Assembly: GCA_028286605.1 (NCBI GenBank)
Contig: JAQBRE010000006.1
Span: forward strand, 1-38,562
Direction: 5' to 3'
From: Parcubacteria group bacterium
GTDB taxonomy: Bacteria > Patescibacteriota > Minisyncoccia > Phycocordibacterales > Phycocordibacteraceae
DNA length: 38,562 nucleotides
The translations under genes were made by a program, and so were the position numbers. Of this stretch, positions 18,322 through 27,875 are shown piece after piece. Every line of letters begins with the position of its first letter. Position 1 is the stretch's first letter. Below the pieces are notes generated by a model. That model did not search any database and was not told the origin of the DNA. It was given only the letters and a program-made list of their open reading frames with translations.

Positions 18322-19277
18322 ACCAGACTTTCTTAACCTATTTCCATGCGCACAAGCGAATGATCATCGCTGCGGTGATCGTCGTACTCGGTGCCATATT
18401 GCTCGCGACGGCAAGTGTCGCTGCGCTTTCGCAGAAAGCGCAGGCGGTCGTTGCGACCGTAGCGACCAGCACGCCACCAGCACCGAATGCGTACGCGAAT
18501 CTTCATCTTCTTGGCGAAGCAGCCATCGTCTACGACCTGAAGACAGGGCAAACGCTTTATGCGCAGGACGCAGACCAGGCATTGCCGCTCGCATCGCTGA
18601 CGAAACTCATCACGATGTATGGCGCAGCCGGTGTGTTACAGGATGAATCACCCGTAACGATAACCGCGACCGCACTCGCGCAGAATGGTGATGCAGCAGA
18701 TTATGGCTTCACCGAAGGCGAGACGTTCGCATTCAAGGATATTTCCCGTCTTGCATTGGTGGCGTCTTCGAATACGGCGGCGGCGGCGATAGCCGAGGCA
18801 GCCGCGAGGAACAAGGGCGTGGAAAACACCCAGCTGCTTGCCAGCGCCGTAAGTGCCGCAGGTCTTTCTGATACGCATGCAGAGAACGGTACTGGTCTCG
18901 ATATCAGCACCAGCGAAGCTGGTGCGTACGGCACGGCGCGCGATATTGCAACGCTCGCAGGAAAGCTGCTTGAAAAGGCGCCGGCGATAGCCGGCGCGAC
19001 GGTCGCACCATCAATCACCATTCGTTCCGAAGAAGGAACCGTACACTCGATGCCGAATACGAATCAGAATGTCGTGAAGGTGCCTGGCATTCTTCTTTCC
19101 AAGACCGGCTATACGGATCTTGCCGGCGGTAACCTCGTCGTCGTGTATGACGCAGGTATCGGGCATCCGGTCGCCGTGGTCGTGCTCGGTTCAACGGTGA
19201 ACGGGCGCTTTACGGATGTGCAGCAGCTCATTACTGCGACCGGCGCGCACTTCGCCGGCGTCGTCGATCAGAATTAA
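18318..19277 (+). CDS. D-alanyl-D-alanine carboxypeptidase-like (peptidase S11)
   Basis: N-terminal TM; SLTK, SSN and KTG motifs. Confidence 0.9.
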   Translation: MNQTFLTYFHAHKRMIIAAVIVVLGAILLATASVAALSQKAQAVVATVATSTPPAPNAYANLHLLGEAAIVYDLKTGQTLYAQDADQALPLASLTKLITMYGAAGVLQDESPVTITATALAQNGDAADYGFTEGETFAFKDISRLALVASSNTAAAAIAEAAARNKGVENTQLLASAVSAAGLSDTHAENGTGLDISTSEAGAYGTARDIATLAGKLLEKAPAIAGATVAPSITIRSEEGTVHSMPNTNQNVVKVPGILLSKTGYTDLAGGNLVVVYDAGIGHPVAVVVLGSTVNGRFTDVQQLITATGAHFAGVVDQN

Positions 19278-19280
19278 CCT

Positions 19281-20345
19281 ATGACTATCTTCGATGCAGC
19301 TCGCGTGCTCATACCATTCGTCATCTCTTTCGCCGTAGGTATCGCCGGCGCTCCGCTGCTTACGTACTATCTTTATAAATATCGCGCGTGGAAAAAGAAA
19401 GGAGGAAAAGGGAAGGGAATGGGCGACGATACCGGCACACCGCTATTCGATGGTCTTCATAAGGAGCGTGAAGTTTCCACGCCGCGTATGGGAGGCATTT
19501 TGGTATGGGGAACGGTTACATTCACCGTCGTCGGCCTCGCTATCCTTGCGGCGCTCATGCCTGCGGCATTCGCACCGCTGGACTTCGTGAATCGCGGCCA
19601 GACCTGGCTGCCGCTCTTCGCGCTCATCATCGGCGGCCTTGCCGGCATGGTGGACGATATCCTTGAAGTAACGAAGGGTAGCGGGGGGCTTTCATTGCGA
19701 TGGCGCCTGCTTGTTGTCGGGACATTCGGCGTATTCGGCGGCTGGTGGTTCTATGCGAAGCTGGGCGTGTCTGCAGTGGGTATTCCGTTCTTCGGCACCC
19801 TTCCGCTCGGAATATTCTTCATTCCGTTCTTCGTTGCCGTCACGCTGGCTATCTATGCGAGCGGCGTAATAGACGGTATCGACGGCCTTGCCGGCGGCGT
19901 CTTCGCGATCATCTTCATGGCGTATGCCGCTATCGCGTTCGCGCAGAATCAGGTTTCACTGGCGGCTTTAGCCGCCAGCATTTCCGGCGCAACCTTCGCA
20001 TTTCTTTGGTTCAATATTCCGCCCGCGCGTTTCTATCTTTCGGAAACGGGCAGCATGGCACTCACCATGACGCTCGCCGTTATCGCGTTCTCAGCAGACT
20101 CGCTAGGCGATGGCGTAGGTGTCGCCGTTCTTCCTATCATTGCTTTTCCGCTTTTCATAACCGTCGTAACAAGCATGCTCCAAGTATTCTTCAAGAAAGT
20201 CTTCAAGAAGAAACTTTTTCATATCGCACCTATCCACCATCACTTCGAAGTCCTTGGTTGGCCGGCTTATAAAGTGACCATGCGGTACTGGATCATCACT
20301 ATCATCGCCTCGATATTCGGAATCGCCATCGCTTTACTCAAATAG
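19281..20345 (+). CDS. mraY: Phospho-N-acetylmuramoyl-pentapeptide-transferase
   Basis: TPRMGGILVWG, GMVDDILEV, GVIDGIDGLAGG, PIHHHFEVLGWPAYKVTMRYWI. Confidence 0.96.
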   Translation: MTIFDAARVLIPFVISFAVGIAGAPLLTYYLYKYRAWKKKGGKGKGMGDDTGTPLFDGLHKEREVSTPRMGGILVWGTVTFTVVGLAILAALMPAAFAPLDFVNRGQTWLPLFALIIGGLAGMVDDILEVTKGSGGLSLRWRLLVVGTFGVFGGWWFYAKLGVSAVGIPFFGTLPLGIFFIPFFVAVTLAIYASGVIDGIDGLAGGVFAIIFMAYAAIAFAQNQVSLAALAASISGATFAFLWFNIPPARFYLSETGSMALTMTLAVIAFSADSLGDGVGVAVLPIIAFPLFITVVTSMLQVFFKKVFKKKLFHIAPIHHHFEVLGWPAYKVTMRYWIITIIASIFGIAIALLK

Positions 20346-20361
20346 TCGGTGTGTGTATAAT
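20333..20361 (+). promoter_or_regulatory. Promoter of the candidate structured small RNA
   Basis: TTTACT (20333-20338), 17 bp, TATAAT (20356-20361), overlapping the mraY 3' end. Confidence 0.65.
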
Positions 20362-20366
20362 TTCTG

Positions 20367-20458
20367 GAGTGTCCGTGGCTGAAAGGCCGTCCCTTGCCAC
20401 TTATATGTGTGCGAGTAACGGATACTATAAAAAAACCGAGATTCGTCTCGGTTTTTTT
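20367..20458 (+). ncRNA. Candidate structured small RNA (three-way junction plus intrinsic terminator), family not recognised
   Basis: P1 AGTGTCCGT/ACGGATACT (9 bp with one G-U); P2 GGCU-GAAA-GGCC (terminal U-G pair); P3 CUUGC-CAC/GUG-U-GCGAG; then CCGAGATTCGTCTCGG plus T-run. Confidence 0.6.
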
Positions 20459-20852
20459 ATTTCTTACACTTTCCTTTACACATTGTACTTAAGAAATAAA
20501 GTCTGCCTCCTGGCTTCTTACGTATAACAATAACTTTAACGGGGCAGACTATGCTCTTTCCTAAACCTTTAATTACAGAGTGGCTTAAACTCCAGGTGAT
20601 AACTTTTGGACTCTCAGATTTTATTTCTGGAATTGCATTTGTAGCCTTTAAAAGGACTTCATGAATATAAGGAATCAAATTTAACCGATATATCCGCTCG
20701 GATTGGCTTCGAGGACCTTGTTCTCTTTCCTTGTATACCAAATGATGAAATCCATCAGCATTGAAATAGACAGTTTCTTGTAGCGCAGGGCACCATACAG
20801 GCTGCAGCTTCTTATATATGCGCTTTTGGCGCTTTTCGAATGAATTAGACAC
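20457..20852 (-). CDS. Hypothetical protein, possibly a BECR/RelE-like ribonuclease-fold protein
   Basis: WCPALQETVYFNADGFHHLVYKEREQ...VKVIVIRKKPGGRLYFLSTM; 131 aa, low GC. Fold assignment is an unsearched inference. Confidence 0.55.
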   Translation of the reverse strand: MSNSFEKRQKRIYKKLQPVWCPALQETVYFNADGFHHLVYKEREQGPRSQSERIYRLNLIPYIHEVLLKATNAIPEIKSESPKVITWSLSHSVIKGLGKSIVCPVKVIVIRKKPGGRLYFLSTMCKGKCKK

Positions 20853-20980
20853 CTTTTAAGCATGAAGCTAGTCCGATTATTGTTTATAAAAAGTAACGTT
20901 TGTAGCTGCAATTTCGCTTTATATCAATTTGAGACTTTCTACAGTTCTTTATCATTTGAGTGAGATGGTAAAGTAGGGAG

Positions 20981-22108
20981 ATGAAAGGACTATCCTTCAA
21001 TCTTTCGGGTGATCGTGTCTTTGCCGGCATCGTTCTTATCCTTGTGGTTGGGGGAATCGCGCTCTTTGCAAGCGCCGCGCTCGGCTTGCTTGCGCAAGCA
21101 AACGGAGATATCGGCAAGATAGCGCTCACGCAGGTGGTGCTCGGGCTCCTGCCAGGATTCATTGCGCTCTTTGCACTGCGTTTCATTTCACCGAAACTGT
21201 TGCTAAGAACTATCCTGCCATTCTATATATTCACCGTGGTGCTTACGCTTGCCGTATTCATCCCGCATATCGGCGTTACGATAAACGGCGCGCGGCGCTG
21301 GATAAACCTCGGCTTCACTACCTTCCAGCCATCTGAAATGCTCAAGCTTTCCGTAATCCTGATGTTCGCCGCGTATCTTGCGCAGGCGAAGCAGTCCATC
21401 AAGGAATTCAAATATGGCTTGCTGCCATTCGGCATCATAGTCGGCATACCGTGCATCATCCTTCTGTTGCAGCCGAACACTTCAACCGTGCTCGTTATCG
21501 GGGCAGCATGCGCGATACTCTACTTCCTTGCCGGCGCACGATGGCGCGACTTCGGCCTGATAGTCCTTGGAGCACTGGTTGCGCTCACTATTCTGGTCTT
21601 CATGCGCCCGTACCTCATGAACCGCGTCATGACGTTCATTCATCCGGCCGCCAACGCGAGCACCACCGGATATCAGATCCAACAATCGCTTATCGCCATA
21701 GGTTCGGGCGGCCTCCTTGGTCGCGGCTATGGCCAGAGCGTGCAGAAGTTCAACTATCTTCCTGAACCGGTGGGCGATTCTATCTTCGCCGTCTTCGGCG
21801 AAGAGTTCGGCTTCTTGGGCACCGTACTTTTGGTGATTCTGTTCGTTGCCTTCGCTATGCGCGGCTTGATGATTGCTGCTGAAGCTTCCTCGCAATTCGG
21901 TTCGTTCGCCGTAACGGGCCTTACGCTGCTCATTACGTTCTCTGCCTTTCTGAACATCGGCGCGATGCTCGGCATCACGCCACTCACCGGCTTGCCGCTG
22001 CCATTCATAAGCCACGGAGGTACCGCACTCATGGCAGCGCTCGCCTCCGTAGGAATAATCCTGAACGTTGCCGCACATCGCGCAAAGAGACGCCCTGCGA
22101 CCGCATAA
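20981..22108 (+). CDS. ftsW: FtsW/RodA/SpoVE family glycosyltransferase
   Basis: NGARRWINLGFTTFQPSEMLKLSVIL...GRGYGQSVQKFNYLPEPVGDSIFAVFGEEFGFLG...GLPLPFISHGGTALMAAL. Confidence 0.95.
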   Translation: MKGLSFNLSGDRVFAGIVLILVVGGIALFASAALGLLAQANGDIGKIALTQVVLGLLPGFIALFALRFISPKLLLRTILPFYIFTVVLTLAVFIPHIGVTINGARRWINLGFTTFQPSEMLKLSVILMFAAYLAQAKQSIKEFKYGLLPFGIIVGIPCIILLLQPNTSTVLVIGAACAILYFLAGARWRDFGLIVLGALVALTILVFMRPYLMNRVMTFIHPAANASTTGYQIQQSLIAIGSGGLLGRGYGQSVQKFNYLPEPVGDSIFAVFGEEFGFLGTVLLVILFVAFAMRGLMIAAEASSQFGSFAVTGLTLLITFSAFLNIGAMLGITPLTGLPLPFISHGGTALMAALASVGIILNVAAHRAKRRPATA

Positions 22109-22112
22109 GTGG

Positions 22113-22118
22113 TATAAT
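22113..22118 (+). promoter_or_regulatory. -10 element upstream of murG
   Basis: TATAAT, 14 nt between it and the ATG at 22133. Confidence 0.5.
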
Positions 22119-22132
22119 CCTTTTAAATACTT

Positions 22133-23323
22133 ATGAAAATCGTGTTCACAGGCGGCGGAACGGGCGGCCATTTCTTTCCGATCATAGCGGTTGCCGAGGC
22201 CGTTCAGAAAATAAGTACGGACGAGCGGCTGCTCGCGCCGACGATGTATTACATCGCGCCGACTCCGTACGATCAGCAGTCTTTGTTCGCGAATAATATT
22301 CAGTACATCGCGTGCCCCGCAGGGAAGGTTCGCCGCTATTTTTCGGTGATGAATTTTACGGACGTGTTCGTAACGCTCACGGGTATCGTGCGTGCGTTTT
22401 TCATCCTGCTTAAGATCTATCCTGATGTTGTCTTTTCGAAGGGCGGCTTCGCCAGCATACCAACGGTTATTGCAGCGCATCTCCTGCGTATTCCTATCGT
22501 TATACACGAATCGGATTCGAAGCCAGGGAAGGCGAACCTGCTTGCCGCGAAGTACGCATATCGCATCGCGATTACGTTCGACTCTTCTTCCGCACTATTC
22601 CCCGCGAAGACGCAGAAGAATATCGTGCGTACCGGTATTCCGATTCGCGCACAACTTGCGACATCGCTCCCGCAGGGCACTGCGCAAGAGCTCGGCCTCG
22701 ATCCTGTCGTACCGACCATTTTCATTCTCGGCGGTTCAAGCGGTTCGAAGAAGATAAATGAAGTGGTATTGGAAGGACTTCCAGAACTCGTAAACGTTGC
22801 GAACGTTATTCACCAAACCGGAAAAGAGCTATTCACCGAAACAGAGAGCACGGCGAAAGTGATACTCGGTACGAGCGCGCATGCTGACCGCTATCATGCG
22901 TTCCCGTTCCTTACGAGCGACGCGATGCGTGAAGCAGCGGGCGCTTCATCGCTGGTGATATCACGAGCCGGTGCGACGAGCATCACGGAAATCTCGCTCT
23001 GGCATAAGCCATCCATCCTTATTCCGATTCCTGAATCAGTGAGCCACGATCAGCGAACGAATGCATACGCGTATGCGCACACGGGTGCTGCGGTGGTTCT
23101 GGAAGAGCACAATATGACGCAGCACATTTTGGTTTCTGAAGTGAAGCGTATCCTTGGCGATCAGAATGTATGGCAGGAAATGGCCAATTCGAGCATGACA
23201 TTCGCGAATGCAGACGCTGCAGCGCTCATCGCGAAAGAACTCGTGCTTATCGCGCAGTCTCATAACCCGACCGATGCTGCTATCGCAGCGGCCACGCCAG
23301 CACCAATAACGCCAAAGGTATGA
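22133..23323 (+). CDS. murG: UDP-N-acetylglucosamine transferase MurG
   Basis: FTGGGTGGHFFPIIAVAE...VFSKGGFASIPTVIAAHLLRIPIVIHESDSKPGKAN. Confidence 0.97.
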   Translation: MKIVFTGGGTGGHFFPIIAVAEAVQKISTDERLLAPTMYYIAPTPYDQQSLFANNIQYIACPAGKVRRYFSVMNFTDVFVTLTGIVRAFFILLKIYPDVVFSKGGFASIPTVIAAHLLRIPIVIHESDSKPGKANLLAAKYAYRIAITFDSSSALFPAKTQKNIVRTGIPIRAQLATSLPQGTAQELGLDPVVPTIFILGGSSGSKKINEVVLEGLPELVNVANVIHQTGKELFTETESTAKVILGTSAHADRYHAFPFLTSDAMREAAGASSLVISRAGATSITEISLWHKPSILIPIPESVSHDQRTNAYAYAHTGAAVVLEEHNMTQHILVSEVKRILGDQNVWQEMANSSMTFANADAAALIAKELVLIAQSHNPTDAAIAAATPAPITPKV

Positions 23324-24648
23324 ACGTAAAGACCCGCATCGCTCCTTCGCCCACCGGCTGGCTTCACATCGGTACCGCACGTACGGCGCTTTTTAATTAT
23401 CTGTTCGCGAAGCATCACGGCGGCACGTTCGCTATTCGCAGCGAAGACACGGACCGCGCACGCAGCCTTCCAGAATATGAGGAGGAGATTCTTGCCGGCC
23501 TCGCATGGCTCGGCCTCAAGCATGATGAGTTCGTTCGCCAGAGCGAGCGCGTCGAGCGGCATACGGAACTGCTGAAGAAAATAATTGACGAAAGGAAGGC
23601 ATACGTTTCCGAAGAGGAAAGCAAGAATGAGCCTGGCAAGAAAGTGCAGGTCGTTCGCCTGAAGAATCCCGGAACGAGCGTTACCTTCAACGACCTCGTT
23701 CGCGGTGACATCACCTTCGACACCACCGAACTCGGAGACTTTGTCATCGCTCGTGCCATTGATGATCCGCTCTACCACTTCGCCGTTGTGGTGGACGACA
23801 TGGATATGGAAATAACGCACGTGATACGCGGAGATGACCACATCTCGAATACGCCGCGACAGATACTGATACAGGAAGCACTGGGCGCTCCGCGCCCAGC
23901 CTACGCACATCTTCCGCTTATCCTCGCGCCAGACCGTACGAAGCTTTCAAAGCGCCACGGCGCAACGAGCATCGCGGATTATCGCAACGAAGGATTCATG
24001 ATGGAAGGCTTTGTGAACTTCATGGGCCTGCTTGGCTGGAGTCCAGGTAGTGATGACGAAGACTTTTCGCTTGAACAGCTCGTGGATGCGTTTGATTTGA
24101 GCGGCGTGCAGACGCACGGCGCTATTTGGAATCGCGAGAAGCTGCTCGACGTGAACCAGCGATGGATGCGAAAGCTTTCTGATGATGAGTTCATCGCACA
24201 GGGAAGTTTGGTGGCGCCGGATGAAGCCAAGCTACGCTCTATCGTGCCGCTTCTTAAGGAACGTGCGAAGACCTTCGGCGAAGCGCGCGAAATGATTACA
24301 GGAGAATTCGCGAGCATCTTCACAGCACCAACGCCGGATCGTGCGCAGCTCATGTCGAAGGAACCAGCAGAATTCGCAGGCGTAACGGCGCTTCACCTGC
24401 GCGCCTTCGGCGCGCAATTCGCCATGCTTCATGAAGGCATGAGTGTCGAAGAAATGAAATCCATCCTTATGCCATACGCAGACGCGATTCCAAAGGAAGA
24501 AGGCGGTCGCGGAGCTGCACTCTGGCCGCTACGCTATGCGCTTTCCGGCCAAGAACGTTCACCAGACCCATTCACCCTTATTTCTATACTTGGTGTTGAG
24601 GAAAGCAGCGTGCGCATACAAAACGCCCTTGATATACTGGAAGGATGA
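23320..24648 (+). CDS. gltX: Glutamyl-tRNA synthetase
   Basis: RIAPSPTGWLHIGTARTALFNYLFAKHHGG and KLSKRHGATSI. Confidence 0.97.
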   Translation: MNVKTRIAPSPTGWLHIGTARTALFNYLFAKHHGGTFAIRSEDTDRARSLPEYEEEILAGLAWLGLKHDEFVRQSERVERHTELLKKIIDERKAYVSEEESKNEPGKKVQVVRLKNPGTSVTFNDLVRGDITFDTTELGDFVIARAIDDPLYHFAVVVDDMDMEITHVIRGDDHISNTPRQILIQEALGAPRPAYAHLPLILAPDRTKLSKRHGATSIADYRNEGFMMEGFVNFMGLLGWSPGSDDEDFSLEQLVDAFDLSGVQTHGAIWNREKLLDVNQRWMRKLSDDEFIAQGSLVAPDEAKLRSIVPLLKERAKTFGEAREMITGEFASIFTAPTPDRAQLMSKEPAEFAGVTALHLRAFGAQFAMLHEGMSVEEMKSILMPYADAIPKEEGGRGAALWPLRYALSGQERSPDPFTLISILGVEESSVRIQNALDILEG

Positions 24649-26018
24649 GTTCATTCCGTATTGCTCTACTGGCGCTCTGTCTTCTCGTCATAGCGAGCAT
24701 TGATCCTGCGCATCACGCGCTCGCACAAGCTGCTGCCGCGGATACCTCAGGCGTTCAGGCACAGATCGATCAGCACAATGCGGCGATAACGGAACTGAAC
24801 AGCGAGATCGCTGCATACCAGAAGCAGCTCGATGTACTTGGCGGCCAGAAGCAGACGCTCACTTCAGCCATAAAGACGATTGATGTTTCGCGTCAGCAGA
24901 CCGCGACGCAAGCCCAAGTTACGCAGAACCAGATCGGCGCGACCGACCTGCAGCTCACGCAGATCAAAGGTGCCATCCTCACCAAGCAGCAGGCGATTAA
25001 CCTTGATCGCGGCGCAGTTGGTGCATCCATACGAAGCTTGCAGGAAGTGAGCGAGTCCAGCCTTGTTGAGCAGCTCTTTGCCGCAAACAGTCTTTCAGAT
25101 GCGTGGACCGATATAGATAATACCGCTGCTGTCACCGACGCACTCCGCACGCAAGCAAATGTACTTTCCGGCGATACGGTCGCCCTCACCGGCCAAGAGA
25201 ATACCGCCGCCGACACTCGTACGAAGCTCGCTTCGCTTGAAACTCAGCTTAAGGTCCAGCAGAAAGCGCTCGATGTGAACAAGGCGGCAAAGGCATCGTT
25301 GCTCGCGCAAACCAATAGCAAGGAAAGCAGCTACCAGTCGCTTATAGCAACCAAGAAGCAGCAGGAAACTGCATTCGAAAGCGAACTCACGAGCCTGCAG
25401 AGCCAGCTCAAATCAGTCGGAAAGGCGAGTATCCCTACGGTCGGTGCCGGCATCCTCTCCTGGCCATACTCGGCTACCTTCGCTGCGCACTGCCTCACCA
25501 TCGCAAACGCGCTTGATCCGGTTAACAACTACTGCATCACGCAATACTTCGGCAATACACCATTCGCTACGGCGAACGCATCTATCTATAACGGCATGGG
25601 CCACGACGGCGTCGACATCGGCATGCCTATTGGTACGCCCGTGCACGCAGCGCTTTCGGGTGTCGTGCTTGGAACAGGAAACACGGACACCGCGCACAAC
25701 GCTGCAGGCCAGCAGTGCCTTTCATTCGGCAAGTGGGTGATGATCAAGCATGCAAACGGTCTTGATACGATGTATGCGCACCTTTCGGAAATAGACGTCG
25801 CCAAAGGCGACGCTCTGAGCACTGGCGACGTTCTCGGCTATTCCGGTATGACCGGCTACGCTACGGGCCCACACCTTCACTTCGGCGTGTACGCTTCTGC
25901 CGGCGTGCAGATCCTCACTCTTAACCAGTTCCGCGGCGCGGTTACGCCATGTGCGAACGCAACCATGCCAGTTGCTCCGAACAACGCATACCTCAATCCG
26001 ATGTCGTATCTTTTGTAG
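24645..26018 (+). CDS. Secreted coiled-coil M23 metallopeptidase (EnvC-like architecture)
   Basis: Signal peptide, long coiled coil, GHDGVDIGMPIGTPVHA...YAHLSEI...GPHLHFGVY. Confidence 0.92.
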   Translation: MSSFRIALLALCLLVIASIDPAHHALAQAAAADTSGVQAQIDQHNAAITELNSEIAAYQKQLDVLGGQKQTLTSAIKTIDVSRQQTATQAQVTQNQIGATDLQLTQIKGAILTKQQAINLDRGAVGASIRSLQEVSESSLVEQLFAANSLSDAWTDIDNTAAVTDALRTQANVLSGDTVALTGQENTAADTRTKLASLETQLKVQQKALDVNKAAKASLLAQTNSKESSYQSLIATKKQQETAFESELTSLQSQLKSVGKASIPTVGAGILSWPYSATFAAHCLTIANALDPVNNYCITQYFGNTPFATANASIYNGMGHDGVDIGMPIGTPVHAALSGVVLGTGNTDTAHNAAGQQCLSFGKWVMIKHANGLDTMYAHLSEIDVAKGDALSTGDVLGYSGMTGYATGPHLHFGVYASAGVQILTLNQFRGAVTPCANATMPVAPNNAYLNPMSYLL

Positions 26019-26051
26019 GTAAATATTCAATGCCTAATGTGCTATAAATTT

Positions 26052-26771
26052 ATGTCTAAAACTGAGCCATTGAAGTTGTTTTCAACTCGGAATGTTATAG
26101 TCCATTATTATAAATTACGCGATTCTTTAGCAGAGACGAGTATCTCTAGTAGAGAATTTAGGAAGGCTACCGAGGCATATTTTGTTGCAGAAATGTTGGC
26201 AGGTCGTAGGGCTGCAGATGGTCAAGACTACTGGCTCCGTTTGATCGATAATAAAGAACAAACTCCTGATATAAAGACTTATTCTTGGAAACACTCTGGA
26301 AGGATTCCTGATGGCATGTGGGAACATTTCATTGAAGTAACTGAGTATGAAGATCATTCATCTGAATCTCTTATAGATTTTTTGGAGAGAACGAAATTAA
26401 ATAAATATCGTGATGATCCTCAGCTAATTATTCTTTGCCGCGTCAGTAAATTTACAACAATCCCTCCGCTTTTAGAGTTAAAAAGGGAACTATTGGCCCG
26501 CAGGGTAGTTAATCCAATACTGATTTGTGGCAGAATGAGCAGCGAAACAGATGAGGAAGTAATTTATCGTCTTATTCAAATTGATCCTGGTGTGGATATT
26601 ATGCCGCAGAGCGTTGATTTCAATCTTAAGCAGCAATTAGAACAAATGACTAATGATGGGGTACTCATTTTGGATAAACTAATGGAGCCAGGAAAATATA
26701 TTGATATTAAGAATTATCCGTTTGAATCATTGGGATTTATTCCAAAAGATGACGGGACTTATGGGCCCTAA
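26052..26771 (+). CDS. Hypothetical protein, low GC
   Basis: ATG at 26052: MSKTEPLKLFSTRNVIVHYYKLRDSLAETSISSREFRKATE...; 239 aa uninterrupted. Confidence 0.65.
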   Translation: MSKTEPLKLFSTRNVIVHYYKLRDSLAETSISSREFRKATEAYFVAEMLAGRRAADGQDYWLRLIDNKEQTPDIKTYSWKHSGRIPDGMWEHFIEVTEYEDHSSESLIDFLERTKLNKYRDDPQLIILCRVSKFTTIPPLLELKRELLARRVVNPILICGRMSSETDEEVIYRLIQIDPGVDIMPQSVDFNLKQQLEQMTNDGVLILDKLMEPGKYIDIKNYPFESLGFIPKDDGTYGP

Positions 26772-26823
26772 TGCTTTGTTATAGAGTAATTATAGTTTCA
26801 GACAGAAGGCGTATACTTGTTGT

Positions 26824-27309
26824 ATGACGGAGCGAAGGAAGATGCTCATGTACGCATGTATCGCAGCGGTGATGCTTATCATTGCCGCTGTCGGAGGATG
26901 GTATGCCTATGCGAAATCTGAGAAAGAATCTATTCCTTCGAAGGATATGTACGTGGCAGGAAATCTTCTGCTTGGGACAGACGGGACCAGCACAAATAGC
27001 GCGTATCTCATTGGCTTCAATGGCATGACGCTCTATACGTATGCGAAAGATACCTCCGGCACTTCAAGCTGCACAGTTTCGTGCGTGAAGGAGTGGGTTC
27101 CATATCTGGTGCCTTCTAAAGATATCCTTGCGAACGTGCAGGAAGGGATTCCAGGCGCGATTAGCAGTATTATTCGAGCTTCTGGCATGCAGGTTACGTA
27201 TGAGGGAAAGCCTCTCTATTTCTATGTCGGAGATAGCGTTTCAGGGGACATGAACGGGCAAGGAAAGGGTGGGTCTATGGTGCAAATTCCTGCCATAACA
27301 GGCTCCTAA
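26824..27309 (+). CDS. Membrane-anchored protein with secreted-repeat domain (PF03640-like)
   Basis: N-terminal TM; GMTLYTYAKDTSGTSSCTVSCVKEWVPYL...YEGKPLYFYVGDSVSGDMNGQG. Confidence 0.8.
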   Translation: MTERRKMLMYACIAAVMLIIAAVGGWYAYAKSEKESIPSKDMYVAGNLLLGTDGTSTNSAYLIGFNGMTLYTYAKDTSGTSSCTVSCVKEWVPYLVPSKDILANVQEGIPGAISSIIRASGMQVTYEGKPLYFYVGDSVSGDMNGQGKGGSMVQIPAITGS

Positions 27310-27347
27310 AAGGTGCTAGGATATTTATATTATCTAGCAACATTTCT

Positions 27348-27869
27348 ATGAACTCCTTATTCGGCGCAGCCTCCCTCGTGTTCGTAGTGCTTTTAGTAAT
27401 CGTCGTTATCTGCGTATTGCTGATTGTTTCGGGTTGGAAGATCTTTCAGAAAGCAGGCCGCCCAGGATGGGCCTCGCTCATTCCATTCTATCGTCAGGCC
27501 GTGCTTCTTGAGCTCGTGAATAAGCCGCTCTGGTGGATACTTCTGTTCTTCGTTCCAATCGTGAACCTGTTCATCATCGTCATAACCATTCGCCGCTTGG
27601 CACATGCGTTCGGAAAGGGAGTCTGGTTCACTGTTGGGCTCATATTTCTTCCGTTCATCTTCTATCCTATTCTTGCCTTCGGAACGTCAACGTACGTGAA
27701 CGCGTTCCCACCTGCAAAGCCGATGTCTGAAGCGGTTAAGTGGACGCTCATCGCTGCATTCGTATTCATTATGATTGAAGGGATGATGGTACTTTCTTTG
27801 GGTGCTGGTCGCGACACATCACGTTCAGATATGAACCAGCGACCATTCGAGATGAATCAGCCTGTGTAG
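27348..27869 (+). CDS. Multi-TM membrane protein (DUF5684-like)
   Basis: IFQKAGRPGWASLIPFYRQAVLLELVNKPLWWILLFFVPIVNLFIIV...ARAFGKG-like motif. Confidence 0.75.
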   Translation: MNSLFGAASLVFVVLLVIVVICVLLIVSGWKIFQKAGRPGWASLIPFYRQAVLLELVNKPLWWILLFFVPIVNLFIIVITIRRLAHAFGKGVWFTVGLIFLPFIFYPILAFGTSTYVNAFPPAKPMSEAVKWTLIAAFVFIMIEGMMVLSLGAGRDTSRSDMNQRPFEMNQPV

Positions 27870-27875
27870 GAAAAC

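Noticed and set aside
20366-20427. Possible degenerate tRNA-Ser/Leu because of GGAG...TGGCTGAAAGGC
   Set aside because: No T-arm TTCGA motif, no proper anticodon arm and no CCA; the pairing gives a three-way junction instead.
21482-22507. 341-aa minus-strand ORF
   Set aside because: Antisense to the certain ftsW and murG genes; composition typical of codon-bias shadow frames.
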